A stretch of 64,000 nt of DNA, taken from assembly GCA_039939375.1 (NCBI GenBank), contig JBDVJO010000003.1:62001-126000 (forward strand), given 5' to 3'. Position 1 is the stretch's first letter; the number at the start of each line of letters is the position of its first letter. Origin of the DNA: Paracrocinitomix sp039939375 (GTDB lineage: Bacteria > Bacteroidota > Bacteroidia > Flavobacteriales_D > Crocinitomicaceae). Shown here piece by piece: positions 25,963 through 34,464 of this stretch. A program made the position numbers and the translations under genes. The notes under the pieces were generated by a model. The model saw only the letters and a list, made by a program, of their open reading frames with translations. It was not told the origin of the DNA and did no database searches.

Positions 25963-26708
25963 TTCACAAAATTTATACGATTCTCAACTGGATAAGCCCC
26001 TAATTCTTTTTCTTTCTTGATGTAATCAATGAACACATCTCTCATCAAAATTCCAGAATCCCATTTTCTTATTGGGTCTTTAAAGAAATTCATTTTGTCG
26101 CCACCATTCGCCAAATAATCAGACGTCACTACAATCACATCTTCTTTGAAATCATAAGCCTCACCTCCAATTTTCATGGCTTGAGAGTTCGAGGACAATT
26201 GAAACCAGGCATTAGACACCGGTTGACCATGAGCTTCAAAAATATAAATAGCCAAGGCTCTCATTTGATCACCGCTTAATTTGACTAAGGTGAGGGTATT
26301 GTCAAACGGCATTAGCTCATAAACATTCCCTATAGTCAGATCCCCTTTGTTAATTGTAGATCTTAATCCTCCGAAATTGAGAAGACAGATGGATTTTTTC
26401 ATTGCATCTGGGCCAATATCTTTAGTTTTAGCTCCATACTGCAATCCGGCTTCAAACACAACATCTGCAGCAAAATTCCCCAATGGAGATTCAGGAGCTT
26501 CTTTTTCAAGGTTATAGTTTGCTTTTCCAATTAATTCTTCCATTTGGCTGTCCATAGCTGCTTTATACGGCGCAATTAAACTATCTAGCTCAGAGCTAGA
26601 ATTGTCGTCAATTACTTCAGCATTTCCGGCTGAATAATTCGCTATTTTTTGATTTCCACAGGCGGCTAGAAACCCAACTAATAGAAGCCCAACAACAATT
26701 CGCATCAT
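25959..26708 (-). CDS. Lipoprotein with 5'-nucleotidase C-terminal domain
   Basis: This 249-residue lipoprotein (MMRIVVGLLLVGFLAAC, Cys17) carries the 5_nucleotid_C domain that normally follows the metallophosphatase domain in UshA. ESPLGNFAADVVFEA (about 73-87), FGGLRSTINKGDLTIGNVYE (about 112-131) and PFDNTLTLVKLSG (about 134-146) line the nucleoside pocket in relatives. The metallophosphatase half is the next gene. Thus one enzyme appears as two polypeptides with different export signals, which must meet in the envelope to work, if they do. It is separated by 2 bp from the upstream nuclease gene. Confidence 0.9.
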   Translation of the reverse strand: MMRIVVGLLLVGFLAACGNQKIANYSAGNAEVIDDNSSSELDSLIAPYKAAMDSQMEELIGKANYNLEKEAPESPLGNFAADVVFEAGLQYGAKTKDIGPDAMKKSICLLNFGGLRSTINKGDLTIGNVYELMPFDNTLTLVKLSGDQMRALAIYIFEAHGQPVSNAWFQLSSNSQAMKIGGEAYDFKEDVIVVTSDYLANGGDKMNFFKDPIRKWDSGILMRDVFIDYIKKEKELGAYPVENRINFVK

Positions 26709-26710
26709 GT

Positions 26711-27760
26711 TTATTTAGCGATTTTCTTAAGAATGATATAGGTAGGAAAGTGATCTGAATACCCATTCTGGTAGGCTCCACCAGCATGCGTTCTCAGCGG
26801 ATATCCTTTGTAATTTCCTGTAGGATTAATCATGTATGGCTTACTGAATACTTCTGATTTATGCAACACATAAGTAGACGCGTCCTCGCTAATTAAAGGC
26901 TTAGATATAATGATCTGATCAAATAAATTCCATGAATCACGGTAAGCTAAAGTTCCAATGCCTTTCTTGAATTTTGTATACATAGTATTATACATGTCTC
27001 CTTCTTTAACTTTTGCTTTTTTACCTTTTGCCTTAATGTATTCTGTTACCGCAACATTAATAGGATCATCATTTAAATCGCCCATGAGTATAATTTTCGC
27101 CTCTGGGTTATCAGAATACAAAGAGTCAATAATTTTTCTTCCGAGTTTGGCGGCTTCTATTCTATTCTTTTCTGATGCTTGTTGACCACCTCTTCTAGAC
27201 GGCCAGTGCGCAACTATAATAGAGACATCCTCTCCATCCATATTACCAGTAACAACGAGTTGATCTCTTGTTCTGTAATCTGGGTTATGAGGCATTTTTA
27301 ATTCATATGACTTTGAATTTTTCAACTTGAAATACTTTTCTTGGTACAATAATCCAACATCAATACCTCTCCTATCTGGCGAATCAAAATGAACAATTTG
27401 ATAATTGCGCTTTTTGATTTGAGGTTCTTTGACAAGATCTTCTAGCACTCTTTTATTTTCTATTTCGCACACTCCTAAAACAGCTGCTCCATCAGGCGTA
27501 TATGCCGTTCCTATCTCAGAAATCACCTTAGCCATGTGATTTAGTTTTGTCACATATTTAGTTGAGTCCCAAGCCTTCGCTCCATTCGGCATGTATTCTT
27601 CATCCCAAATAGTAGTGTCATCTTCATAATCAAATAAATTTTCAAGATTATAAAATCCTACGCAAGCCACCTTATATTGAACTTGTTCTTGAGAAAATGA
27701 TTGGAAAGCAGCAATCCCTGTAAATAATACAACTGCAGATAGTTTGAAAAGAAATTTCAT
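26711..27760 (-). CDS. Exported endonuclease/exonuclease/phosphatase family protein
   Basis: This 349-residue secreted protein has the EEP (DNase I-like) fold. A signal peptide (MKFLFKLSAVVLFTGIAAF, cut near SFSQ) supports ATG 27760 over the in-frame ATG 27 bp upstream. Fold markers are GFYNLENLFDYED, GVCEIENKRVLEDL, VAHWPSRRGG, LMGDLNDDP and the terminal SDHFPTYI, so the acid and His residues for metal-dependent phosphodiester cleavage are present. The substrate could be DNA, RNA or another phosphodiester. It is first in an operon with the two nucleotidase genes and divergent from the TonB-receptor operon, which supports a role in nucleic-acid breakdown. Confidence 0.9.
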   Translation of the reverse strand: MKFLFKLSAVVLFTGIAAFQSFSQEQVQYKVACVGFYNLENLFDYEDDTTIWDEEYMPNGAKAWDSTKYVTKLNHMAKVISEIGTAYTPDGAAVLGVCEIENKRVLEDLVKEPQIKKRNYQIVHFDSPDRRGIDVGLLYQEKYFKLKNSKSYELKMPHNPDYRTRDQLVVTGNMDGEDVSIIVAHWPSRRGGQQASEKNRIEAAKLGRKIIDSLYSDNPEAKIILMGDLNDDPINVAVTEYIKAKGKKAKVKEGDMYNTMYTKFKKGIGTLAYRDSWNLFDQIIISKPLISEDASTYVLHKSEVFSKPYMINPTGNYKGYPLRTHAGGAYQNGYSDHFPTYIILKKIAK

Positions 27761-27784
27761 TTTAGAGTTTTCGTAAATAAAGAT

Positions 27785-27792
27785 CAAATTTA
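27785..27792 (-). promoter_or_regulatory. -7 box TAAATTTG for the nuclease operon
   Basis: On the minus strand an exact TAnnTTTG match lies 24 bp before the nuclease ATG at 27760. It lies just beyond the upstream ATG at 27787, which supports the inner start. Confidence 0.5.
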
Positions 27793-27891
27793 TTGATAAT
27801 AATCAAAAGGTGGACCAAACTAAATTACCGCTTTGTTAACAACTTATTATAACATTATTAAATTTCACTCTGAAACTTATTCGCTTGTACT

Positions 27892-27899
27892 TAATTTTG
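27892..27899 (+). promoter_or_regulatory. -7 box TAATTTTG for the TonB-receptor operon
   Basis: An exact TAnnTTTG match lies 53 bp before ATG 27953. It faces away from the nuclease promoter, so one 192-bp region serves both operons. Confidence 0.5.
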
Positions 27900-27952
27900 T
27901 AGCTTTGCAAAGCTTTTCTCAAAGGAAAAGCCACTTACTACATAATAAAAAC

Positions 27953-30484
27953 ATGTTGAAAAACTTTACACTGCTTGCAGTCTTGTCGCTTTCTAGCGCA
28001 ATTGGTTGGGGTCAAACTGACACGACTAATATCGGATCAATTGAAGATACCTTAAATGATAATACGCCAGTTTTTATCTCCAATTTGGATGATGACATTT
28101 CGGGAGGTAATATTTCTGGATTATTGCAATCATCAAGAGATGTATTTGCAGCAACTGCCGGATTTAACTTCTTTGCAGCTAGATTTAGAATTAGAGGTTA
28201 TGAGGGAGATAAAACAACCATCTTCATTAACGGAGTTCCAACAGGAGATGCGGTAACCGGTTTTTCACAATTCTTCAAATGGGGAGGTCTGAATGACGTT
28301 ACACGTTATGCAGAAACAAAAAAATGGTTGACATCAAACCCTTACCATTTTGGCGGAATTGGTGGTTACTCAAACATTGATATATCTGCTACTTCTGTAA
28401 GAAAAGGTTGGAGAGTATCTTATGCCAATACCAACAGAGCTTATCGTCAACGTTTAATGGTAACATACGGAACCGGTATGCAAAAGAATGGATGGGCCTT
28501 TTCATTTTCAGCATCTGCAAGATATGCACGAGAAGGATACATTGAAGGAACCTATTATAACAATGCCTCTTATTATGCTGCAGCAAAAAAGAAGTTCAAT
28601 GATAAGCATAGCCTAAATTTCTCGGTTTTAGGTGCACCTAGAGAAAGAGGAAGAAGTAACATCTTCGTTCAAGAAGTGTATGACTTAACTGGTAACAACT
28701 ATCACAATACAAACTGGGGATGGCAAACCTTACCGAGCGGAGATTCGTTAAAAAGAAATGGAAACATAGCTAAAGAACACATTCCAATTGTAACAATGAA
28801 TCACGAATGGAAAATTGATGAAAAAACAGTATTAAAAACATCTGTTTTAGGAAGTTTTGGAAAAAGAGGGAGAGAACGTTTAAACTGGTATGACGCGCAA
28901 GATCCACGTCCAGATTACTACAGATATCTACCCTCTTATTATGAAGACATCAACGATCAGGCAAATGCTGCCGTATATAGAAATGGATGGACAACTGGAA
29001 ATACTGATTTTACACAAATTAACTGGGATCATTTATACCGAGCAAACGACAATAACATATATGAGTTAGAAAATGCAGATGGTGTAGATGGAAACACTGT
29101 GACAGGGAAACGTTCTAAATATATTATGGAGACACAATGGAACAATGAAGTTTCTGTGGCTTTCGCGTCTGTTTTGAACAAGACTTATGAGAAAATGAAT
29201 TTAACGGCTGGAGCATATTATCAAATGCAAAGAAATCATGTTTACAAAACAATGACGGATTTGTTAGGTGGTGATTTCTGGGTAGATGTTGATCAATTTG
29301 CTGAGCAAGATTTCTTAGATCCTACTGCCGCACAAAATAATGCAGACACACCAAACAGAACGATTAGAGTTGGAGATGACTTTGGTTGGAACTATTATAT
29401 GCACAATCATGAAGCAACGGCTTTTGCACAAATTGAATATAAATTAAAAAAGATTGATTGGTACGGAGCTGTAGAGCTTTCTGATCAGTTTTTCTGGAGA
29501 GAAGGTGTTTATAAAAACGGTAGATTCTTAGACAACTCACAAGGAAAATCAGAAGTGTTCAACTTCATCAATTATGCAGCTAAAGCTGGAATCACTTATA
29601 AAATTTCAGGAAGACAATTCCTTACTGCAAATGCTGCTTATTTAACAGAGGCACCAACAACAAGAAACATCTTTATTTCACCAAGAACAAGAGATTTCAC
29701 GGTGGACAATCCAGTAAATGAGACGATTTATACTGGTGATGTTTCATATTTACTGAGATATCCAAAATTAAAATTAAGAGCGACTTATTATTACATGGAG
29801 CGTAAAGATGCTGTTTGGTCAAGAAGCTTTTATCATGATGAATACAGATCTTTCGTAAATTTTGTGATGGAAGACGTGGATTACTGGCATCATGGAATTG
29901 AATTAGGTGTAGACGGAACTATTGTTGGAGGATTAAGTGCGAACGGAGTTTTAGCTTGGGGTCAACATTTATACAATTCACGTCCAACAGCATCTGTATA
30001 CAGAGATAACTCGGCTGAATTAATTGATGAAGATAAAACGATTTATTTACAGAATTATAAAATTGGTGGAATGCCGCAATCTGCAGCATCTGTTGGGTTA
30101 AAATATTCTGGTAAAAAATATTGGTTCGCAGGTGTTAACTTCAATTACTTCATGGACATTTATTTAGATCCTTCGCCAGACAGAAGAACAGCTGAAGCAG
30201 TAGCAACATTTGTTGAAAGTGACCCTCAATGGGATCAAGCTTTAGATCAAACAAGATTAGACAACGGATACAGTCTGAATTTAATTGGTGGTAAATCTTG
30301 GAAATTAGGAGATTATTACTTGAGTTTATTCGGGAATATCACAAACATCACAAATAATAGAAGTTTTGTAACTGGCGGATTTGAGCAGTTAAGATATGAC
30401 AAAACTAATCTGGACAAATTTCCACCAAGAATTGGATACATGATGGGAATCAACTATTTCGTATCAGCAACTTTAAGATTTTAA
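27953..30484 (+). CDS. TonB-dependent outer-membrane receptor
   Basis: This 843-residue receptor has a signal peptide (MLKNFTLLAVLSLSSAIGWGQ) and a short region before the plug domain. The plug follows (RIRGYEGDKTTIFINGVPT at about 79-97), then a long 22-strand-type barrel ending VSATLRF with a C-terminal aromatic residue. No carboxypeptidase-like N-terminal repeat is seen. Such receptors import large or scarce solutes using TonB-ExbBD energy. Two DUF5689 lipoproteins follow within 4 and 1 bp, in the place where SusD-like surface proteins sit in glycan loci, but no SusD homologue is present. The start was moved to ATG 27953 because upstream residues break the signal peptide and precede the promoter. 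Confidence 0.9.
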   Translation: MLKNFTLLAVLSLSSAIGWGQTDTTNIGSIEDTLNDNTPVFISNLDDDISGGNISGLLQSSRDVFAATAGFNFFAARFRIRGYEGDKTTIFINGVPTGDAVTGFSQFFKWGGLNDVTRYAETKKWLTSNPYHFGGIGGYSNIDISATSVRKGWRVSYANTNRAYRQRLMVTYGTGMQKNGWAFSFSASARYAREGYIEGTYYNNASYYAAAKKKFNDKHSLNFSVLGAPRERGRSNIFVQEVYDLTGNNYHNTNWGWQTLPSGDSLKRNGNIAKEHIPIVTMNHEWKIDEKTVLKTSVLGSFGKRGRERLNWYDAQDPRPDYYRYLPSYYEDINDQANAAVYRNGWTTGNTDFTQINWDHLYRANDNNIYELENADGVDGNTVTGKRSKYIMETQWNNEVSVAFASVLNKTYEKMNLTAGAYYQMQRNHVYKTMTDLLGGDFWVDVDQFAEQDFLDPTAAQNNADTPNRTIRVGDDFGWNYYMHNHEATAFAQIEYKLKKIDWYGAVELSDQFFWREGVYKNGRFLDNSQGKSEVFNFINYAAKAGITYKISGRQFLTANAAYLTEAPTTRNIFISPRTRDFTVDNPVNETIYTGDVSYLLRYPKLKLRATYYYMERKDAVWSRSFYHDEYRSFVNFVMEDVDYWHHGIELGVDGTIVGGLSANGVLAWGQHLYNSRPTASVYRDNSAELIDEDKTIYLQNYKIGGMPQSAASVGLKYSGKKYWFAGVNFNYFMDIYLDPSPDRRTAEAVATFVESDPQWDQALDQTRLDNGYSLNLIGGKSWKLGDYYLSLFGNITNITNNRSFVTGGFEQLRYDKTNLDKFPPRIGYMMGINYFVSATLRF

Positions 30485-30488
30485 GAAG

Positions 30489-31718
30489 ATGAAGAAAATT
30501 ATTTATATCACACTGGCATTGGTAGCATTTTCGGCTTGTAAAAAAGAGCCAGATTCGCCACCAGCGAACGTATTAAATCCAGATAAAGTCATTACAATAG
30601 ACTCTTTAAGAGCTATGCAAATTGCGGTGTCTCCTGGAGGATTAGAAATTACGGATTCACTGCATACTTATGGTATTGTTACTATGGATGAATCATCTGG
30701 AAACATCTACAAAAACCTTTACGTTCAAGATGGCACGGCTGCAATTAATGTCAGACTAACAGCTTCTAGTGACTTTGCGGTTGGTGATTCAGTTAGAATC
30801 TCTTTAATAGGTGGATATTTAAGTGAATACAATGGCGTTATTCAATTAGATCAAATTGATCCGGATTTAGCAATAATCAGACAGTCTAGCGGAAATGAAT
30901 TACCTGCTGCAGTCAAAACCATTTCAGAACTAAGTGTAGATGATGAAGCGCTGTTGGTACAATTGAATAATGTTCAGTTTACTGGAGGCGAGTTGTCTAA
31001 TACCTATGCGGATGCGGTTAATCAATCTTCAGAGAATAGAATGGTAGAAGATTGTGATGGTAACACAGTAATCATTAGAACTTCAGGCTTTGCTGATTAC
31101 GCAGGTGACATGGTTGCACAAGGAAACGGAAGCATCACTTGTATCGTGAACAGATTTGGTGAAGAATTGCAGTTAATCATTAGAGATCCACAAGAAATTA
31201 ATATGGATAACGAAAGATGTGCTGGTCAAATTTTAGTTAAAAACTTTGATGATGATGATGTTAATTCTGGTGGCTGGATAACTGTTCAAGTAAGTGGACC
31301 TTCTGTAGACTGGGAAACAAGTACTGCCGGTGGAGCAGCTACGCCTTATGGTGTAATATCTAATTACAACGGAACGACAAATGACGCCTGTGAAAACTGG
31401 TTGATTTCGCCTTCAATGAACTTGTCGGCTTTAACTTCTCCGTCTTTACAATTTATGAATGCTTATAATTACTCTGGTCCAAGCTTGCAGTTAATGATTT
31501 CAACTGATTATTCAGGTTCTGGTGACCCAACCTTAGCAACTTGGACAGACTTATCTTCTCAAGTTACTTGGTCTTCTGGAGGATTTACCTTTGTAAACTC
31601 AGGAGTAATTGATTTATCTGGATACTTACAAGCTTCAGTTCATATTGCTTTTGTATATACAGGTGGTGCTTCAGATGGAAGCACATGGGAATTGGATGAT
31701 ATCATAATTAATGGTTAA
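30489..31718 (+). CDS. DUF5689 / choice-of-anchor J lipoprotein, copy 1
   Basis: This 409-residue lipoprotein (lipobox FSAC, Cys17; CKKEPD after cleavage, a charge pattern compatible with surface export) has two domains. DUF5689 (about 35-240) is an OB-like domain with TYGIVTMDESSGNIYKNLYV (about 57-76) and a QDGTAAINVRL strand. A choice-of-anchor J beta-sandwich (about 255-409) contains ENWLISPSMNLS and SDGSTWELDDIIING. OB-like folds often bind nucleic acids or sugars. It lies 4 bp after the TonB receptor and is a paralogue of the next gene with the same length. The role as a surface binding partner of the receptor is inference. Confidence 0.85.
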   Translation: MKKIIYITLALVAFSACKKEPDSPPANVLNPDKVITIDSLRAMQIAVSPGGLEITDSLHTYGIVTMDESSGNIYKNLYVQDGTAAINVRLTASSDFAVGDSVRISLIGGYLSEYNGVIQLDQIDPDLAIIRQSSGNELPAAVKTISELSVDDEALLVQLNNVQFTGGELSNTYADAVNQSSENRMVEDCDGNTVIIRTSGFADYAGDMVAQGNGSITCIVNRFGEELQLIIRDPQEINMDNERCAGQILVKNFDDDDVNSGGWITVQVSGPSVDWETSTAGGAATPYGVISNYNGTTNDACENWLISPSMNLSALTSPSLQFMNAYNYSGPSLQLMISTDYSGSGDPTLATWTDLSSQVTWSSGGFTFVNSGVIDLSGYLQASVHIAFVYTGGASDGSTWELDDIIING

Positions 31719-31719
31719 G

Positions 31720-32949
31720 ATGAAAAGAAATATAATTATAGCAATCGGACTAGTATTAGGACTTAGTTCTTGTAAAAAAGAATTTGACACTCCTCCTATT
31801 AACTATCCTGAAGACAATGGCTCAATTACCATTGATAGCTTAAGACAATTACAACAAGCCCAAGGTTCGGTTGCATTTGATGAAGACATTTCAGTTTACG
31901 GAATCATCACTATGGATGAGAATGACGGAAATATTTATAAGAGTGTTTACATGCAAGATCACACTGGTGCTATCAATGTAAGGTTAAGATCAGGTGGTGG
32001 TGTTTATCAAGGAGATTCTGTTAGAATTGCATTGAACGGAACGTACTTAAATCAATTCAACGGTGTTTTACAGTTAGACTCTGTTGGGGCAGATATTCAT
32101 GTAATCAAACAATCTGTTGGCAATTATTTTGCACCAGAAGTTACCACAATCGACCAATTAACAACGGCAAAAGAATCGCAATTGATTCAATTAAATGATG
32201 TTCAATTTGTACAATGGCAATTGAATGAAACCTATGCTGATAAGGTAAATCAAGAATCTAAAGATTTGTTATTAGAAGATGCTAATGGTAACACAGTTGT
32301 TGTAAGAACGAGTGGGTACGCAAGTTTTGCTGACGAACAAGTTGCTCAAGGATCAGGATCAATCGTATTAATTGCCGCAGTTTATAATGGTGCCATGCAA
32401 TTATTGATTCGTTCTTATGCTGAAGTGAATATGACAGGCACACGTTTCACAGGTCTAATTTTAAATAAAGACTTTAATGATGATGATCCATTTTCACAAG
32501 GTTGGACACAACAAGCGGTGTTAGGAAGTTTTGCTAATTGGGAAACATCTTCGGCTGGTGGAGCACCGAATCCTTACTGTGTAATTTCAAACTACGACTT
32601 TGATGCAGGATCAAACATTGCAACAGAAAACTGGTTAATTTCTCCTTCATTTGATTTAACAGGTGCCTTTGCTCCTACGCTTTCTTTTGATAACGCAGAG
32701 AATTATGGAGGGCCAGCTTTAGAAGTGATGATTTCTACTGATTATGTTAGTGGAGATCCTTATTCTGGAACTTGGACCGATATCAGTTCATTTGCGAATT
32801 GGTCTCCAGGAGGATTTACTTTTGTAAACTCAGGTGACATTAATATTTCACCTTATGTGGGTACAAATGTTCACGTTGCTTTTAAATATACAGGAAGCTC
32901 AAGTGACGGTTCAACATGGGAACTTGACAATATCATAATAAAAGGATAA
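31720..32949 (+). CDS. DUF5689 / choice-of-anchor J lipoprotein, copy 2
   Basis: This 409-residue paralogue of the preceding protein has the same order: lipobox LSSC (Cys18), DUF5689 domain with YGIITMDENDGNIYKSVYMQ, and a choice-of-anchor J domain with ENWLISPSFDLT and SDGSTWELDNIIIKG. An ATG at 31711 would add three residues and overlap the previous stop. I prefer 31720 because it gives the same length and signal layout as copy 1. The two copies have diverged clearly, so this is an old tandem duplication, and each may bind a different ligand or part of one. The next gene starts 42 bp on. Confidence 0.85.
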   Translation: MKRNIIIAIGLVLGLSSCKKEFDTPPINYPEDNGSITIDSLRQLQQAQGSVAFDEDISVYGIITMDENDGNIYKSVYMQDHTGAINVRLRSGGGVYQGDSVRIALNGTYLNQFNGVLQLDSVGADIHVIKQSVGNYFAPEVTTIDQLTTAKESQLIQLNDVQFVQWQLNETYADKVNQESKDLLLEDANGNTVVVRTSGYASFADEQVAQGSGSIVLIAAVYNGAMQLLIRSYAEVNMTGTRFTGLILNKDFNDDDPFSQGWTQQAVLGSFANWETSSAGGAPNPYCVISNYDFDAGSNIATENWLISPSFDLTGAFAPTLSFDNAENYGGPALEVMISTDYVSGDPYSGTWTDISSFANWSPGGFTFVNSGDINISPYVGTNVHVAFKYTGSSSDGSTWELDNIIIKG

Positions 32950-32991
32950 TAATAAATAACAATTTTAACTACTAACTTTAAAATAAAAAAT

Positions 32992-34380
32992 ATGAAGAAA
33001 TTATTTACATTTTTATCAGCTGTAACTATTGCTACTGCTGCTAGCGCCCAAACTTACTTTGAGGATGATTTCGAAGGAGGTACTTTAACTGCAAATCACG
33101 CTTGGACGAGCCAAGTAGTTGCTAACCCTGACGCCATAACTGGTGAATGGATTTATGGAACAGTAGGTGGAAACTATGCTAAACTTTCAAACTTTGATGG
33201 TGCAAACCACATTTTGAATACTTGGTTAATCTCTCCATCAATTGACCTTTCTATGGGAACTCAAGTTGTAATGAACTTTACAATGACAAAGAGATATGAT
33301 GGTGATGATATCGTTGTACATATTTCAAATGATTATGATGGAACTAGTGCTCCGAGTTCAGCTACTTGGACAGACGTAACTTCATTATTCACTTTAGATT
33401 CAGATGTTGGATCTTGGACTTTTGTTCCTTCTGGAGACGGTGACATTTCATCAAACATTTCTGGAACTTCAACTTATATTGCATTTGAATACATTGGTTC
33501 TGCAACAGATGGTTCTACTTGGGAAATTGATAACGTAAACATTCAAGAAGGAGGAACAGTAATCCCTACTTTGTCTATTTACGATATTCAGTACACATTA
33601 GCAGATCCAGCTGATTCACCTGAAGAAGGAAATACAGTTACAACTTCTGGTGTTGTTACTTCTATTTCTCAAGAAGATTCAGGAGATGGTTACTTTATTC
33701 AAGATGCTGACGGTTCTTGGAATGGAATCTGTATTAATGATGCAACCAATACTCCAAATGTTGGTGACTCAGTTGAAGTAACTGGTGTTGTTGAAGAGAA
33801 TTTTGACTTCACAAGAATTGGAACTATTTCAAATTTTGTTAATCACGGTGCTTCAACTTGGCAACCAACTGCAGAATTAATTACTTCAAATGAAGCAGCT
33901 ACTTTAGAAGAATATGAGTCAGTAATGGTTCAAATTTTGTCTACTGAATGTACAAACGACAACGCAGGTTTCGGATTATGGGAAACAAATGATGGTTCAG
34001 GAGTTGTTGGTGTTGATGATGATTGTTTTGTAAACTTTGGAGACTTAGGAAACTGGTATGATTTAACTGGAATTATTTCTTATTCTTTCTCTGCATACAA
34101 AATCAACCCAAGAACTGGTGCTGATCAAGTTGTTGTTGATTACGCAACTATCGTAGACAACACAATTAATTTTGACATCTACCCTAACCCGGCTACTGAT
34201 TTAATCAATTTAAATGTTGATGCTAACGCAATCGTTGCTATTTACTCTTTAAGCGGAGCAAAAGTATTAGAAACAACTGCAACTAAAACAATTGATGTTT
34301 CTTCATTAGAAGCAGGTATGTACAACATTGTTGTAACAGCTAACGGAACTCAGTCAGTTGAAAAATTAGTGATTAGATAA
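32992..34380 (+). CDS. Secreted choice-of-anchor J / OB-fold protein with type IX sorting tail
   Basis: This 462-residue protein has a signal peptide (MKKLFTFLSAVTIATAASAQ) and a choice-of-anchor J domain (about 21-185, with NTWLISPSIDLS and SDGSTWEIDNVN-like TDGSTWEIDNVN). An OB-fold region follows (about 195-380), resembling the non-catalytic OB domain of secreted YhcR/ExeM-type nucleases (GDGYFIQDADGSWNGICIN, then VGDSVEVTGVVEE). The type IX secretion C-terminal domain (about 393-462) has FDIYPNPATD and ends EKLVIR. No nuclease catalytic motif is present. It would be secreted or attached to the cell surface. It is last in the TonB-receptor operon, with a terminator 26 bp after the stop. 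Confidence 0.88.
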   Translation: MKKLFTFLSAVTIATAASAQTYFEDDFEGGTLTANHAWTSQVVANPDAITGEWIYGTVGGNYAKLSNFDGANHILNTWLISPSIDLSMGTQVVMNFTMTKRYDGDDIVVHISNDYDGTSAPSSATWTDVTSLFTLDSDVGSWTFVPSGDGDISSNISGTSTYIAFEYIGSATDGSTWEIDNVNIQEGGTVIPTLSIYDIQYTLADPADSPEEGNTVTTSGVVTSISQEDSGDGYFIQDADGSWNGICINDATNTPNVGDSVEVTGVVEENFDFTRIGTISNFVNHGASTWQPTAELITSNEAATLEEYESVMVQILSTECTNDNAGFGLWETNDGSGVVGVDDDCFVNFGDLGNWYDLTGIISYSFSAYKINPRTGADQVVVDYATIVDNTINFDIYPNPATDLINLNVDANAIVAIYSLSGAKVLETTATKTIDVSSLEAGMYNIVVTANGTQSVEKLVIR

Positions 34381-34405
34381 GTTTAACTAACCACAACAAA
34401 ATAAA

Positions 34406-34437
34406 AAGCTCTCTCGAAAAATCGAGAGGGCTTTTTT
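34406..34437 (+). terminator. Terminator of the TonB-receptor operon
   Basis: A 12-bp stem (AAGCTCTCTCGA and TCGAGAGGGCTT, one G-U pair) with an AAAA loop is followed by six T. It also stands 28 bp past the end of the convergent helicase gene, but the T run favours the plus strand. Confidence 0.88.
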
Positions 34438-34464
34438 ATGTTTTAATGGGAAATGTTTAAGCGA

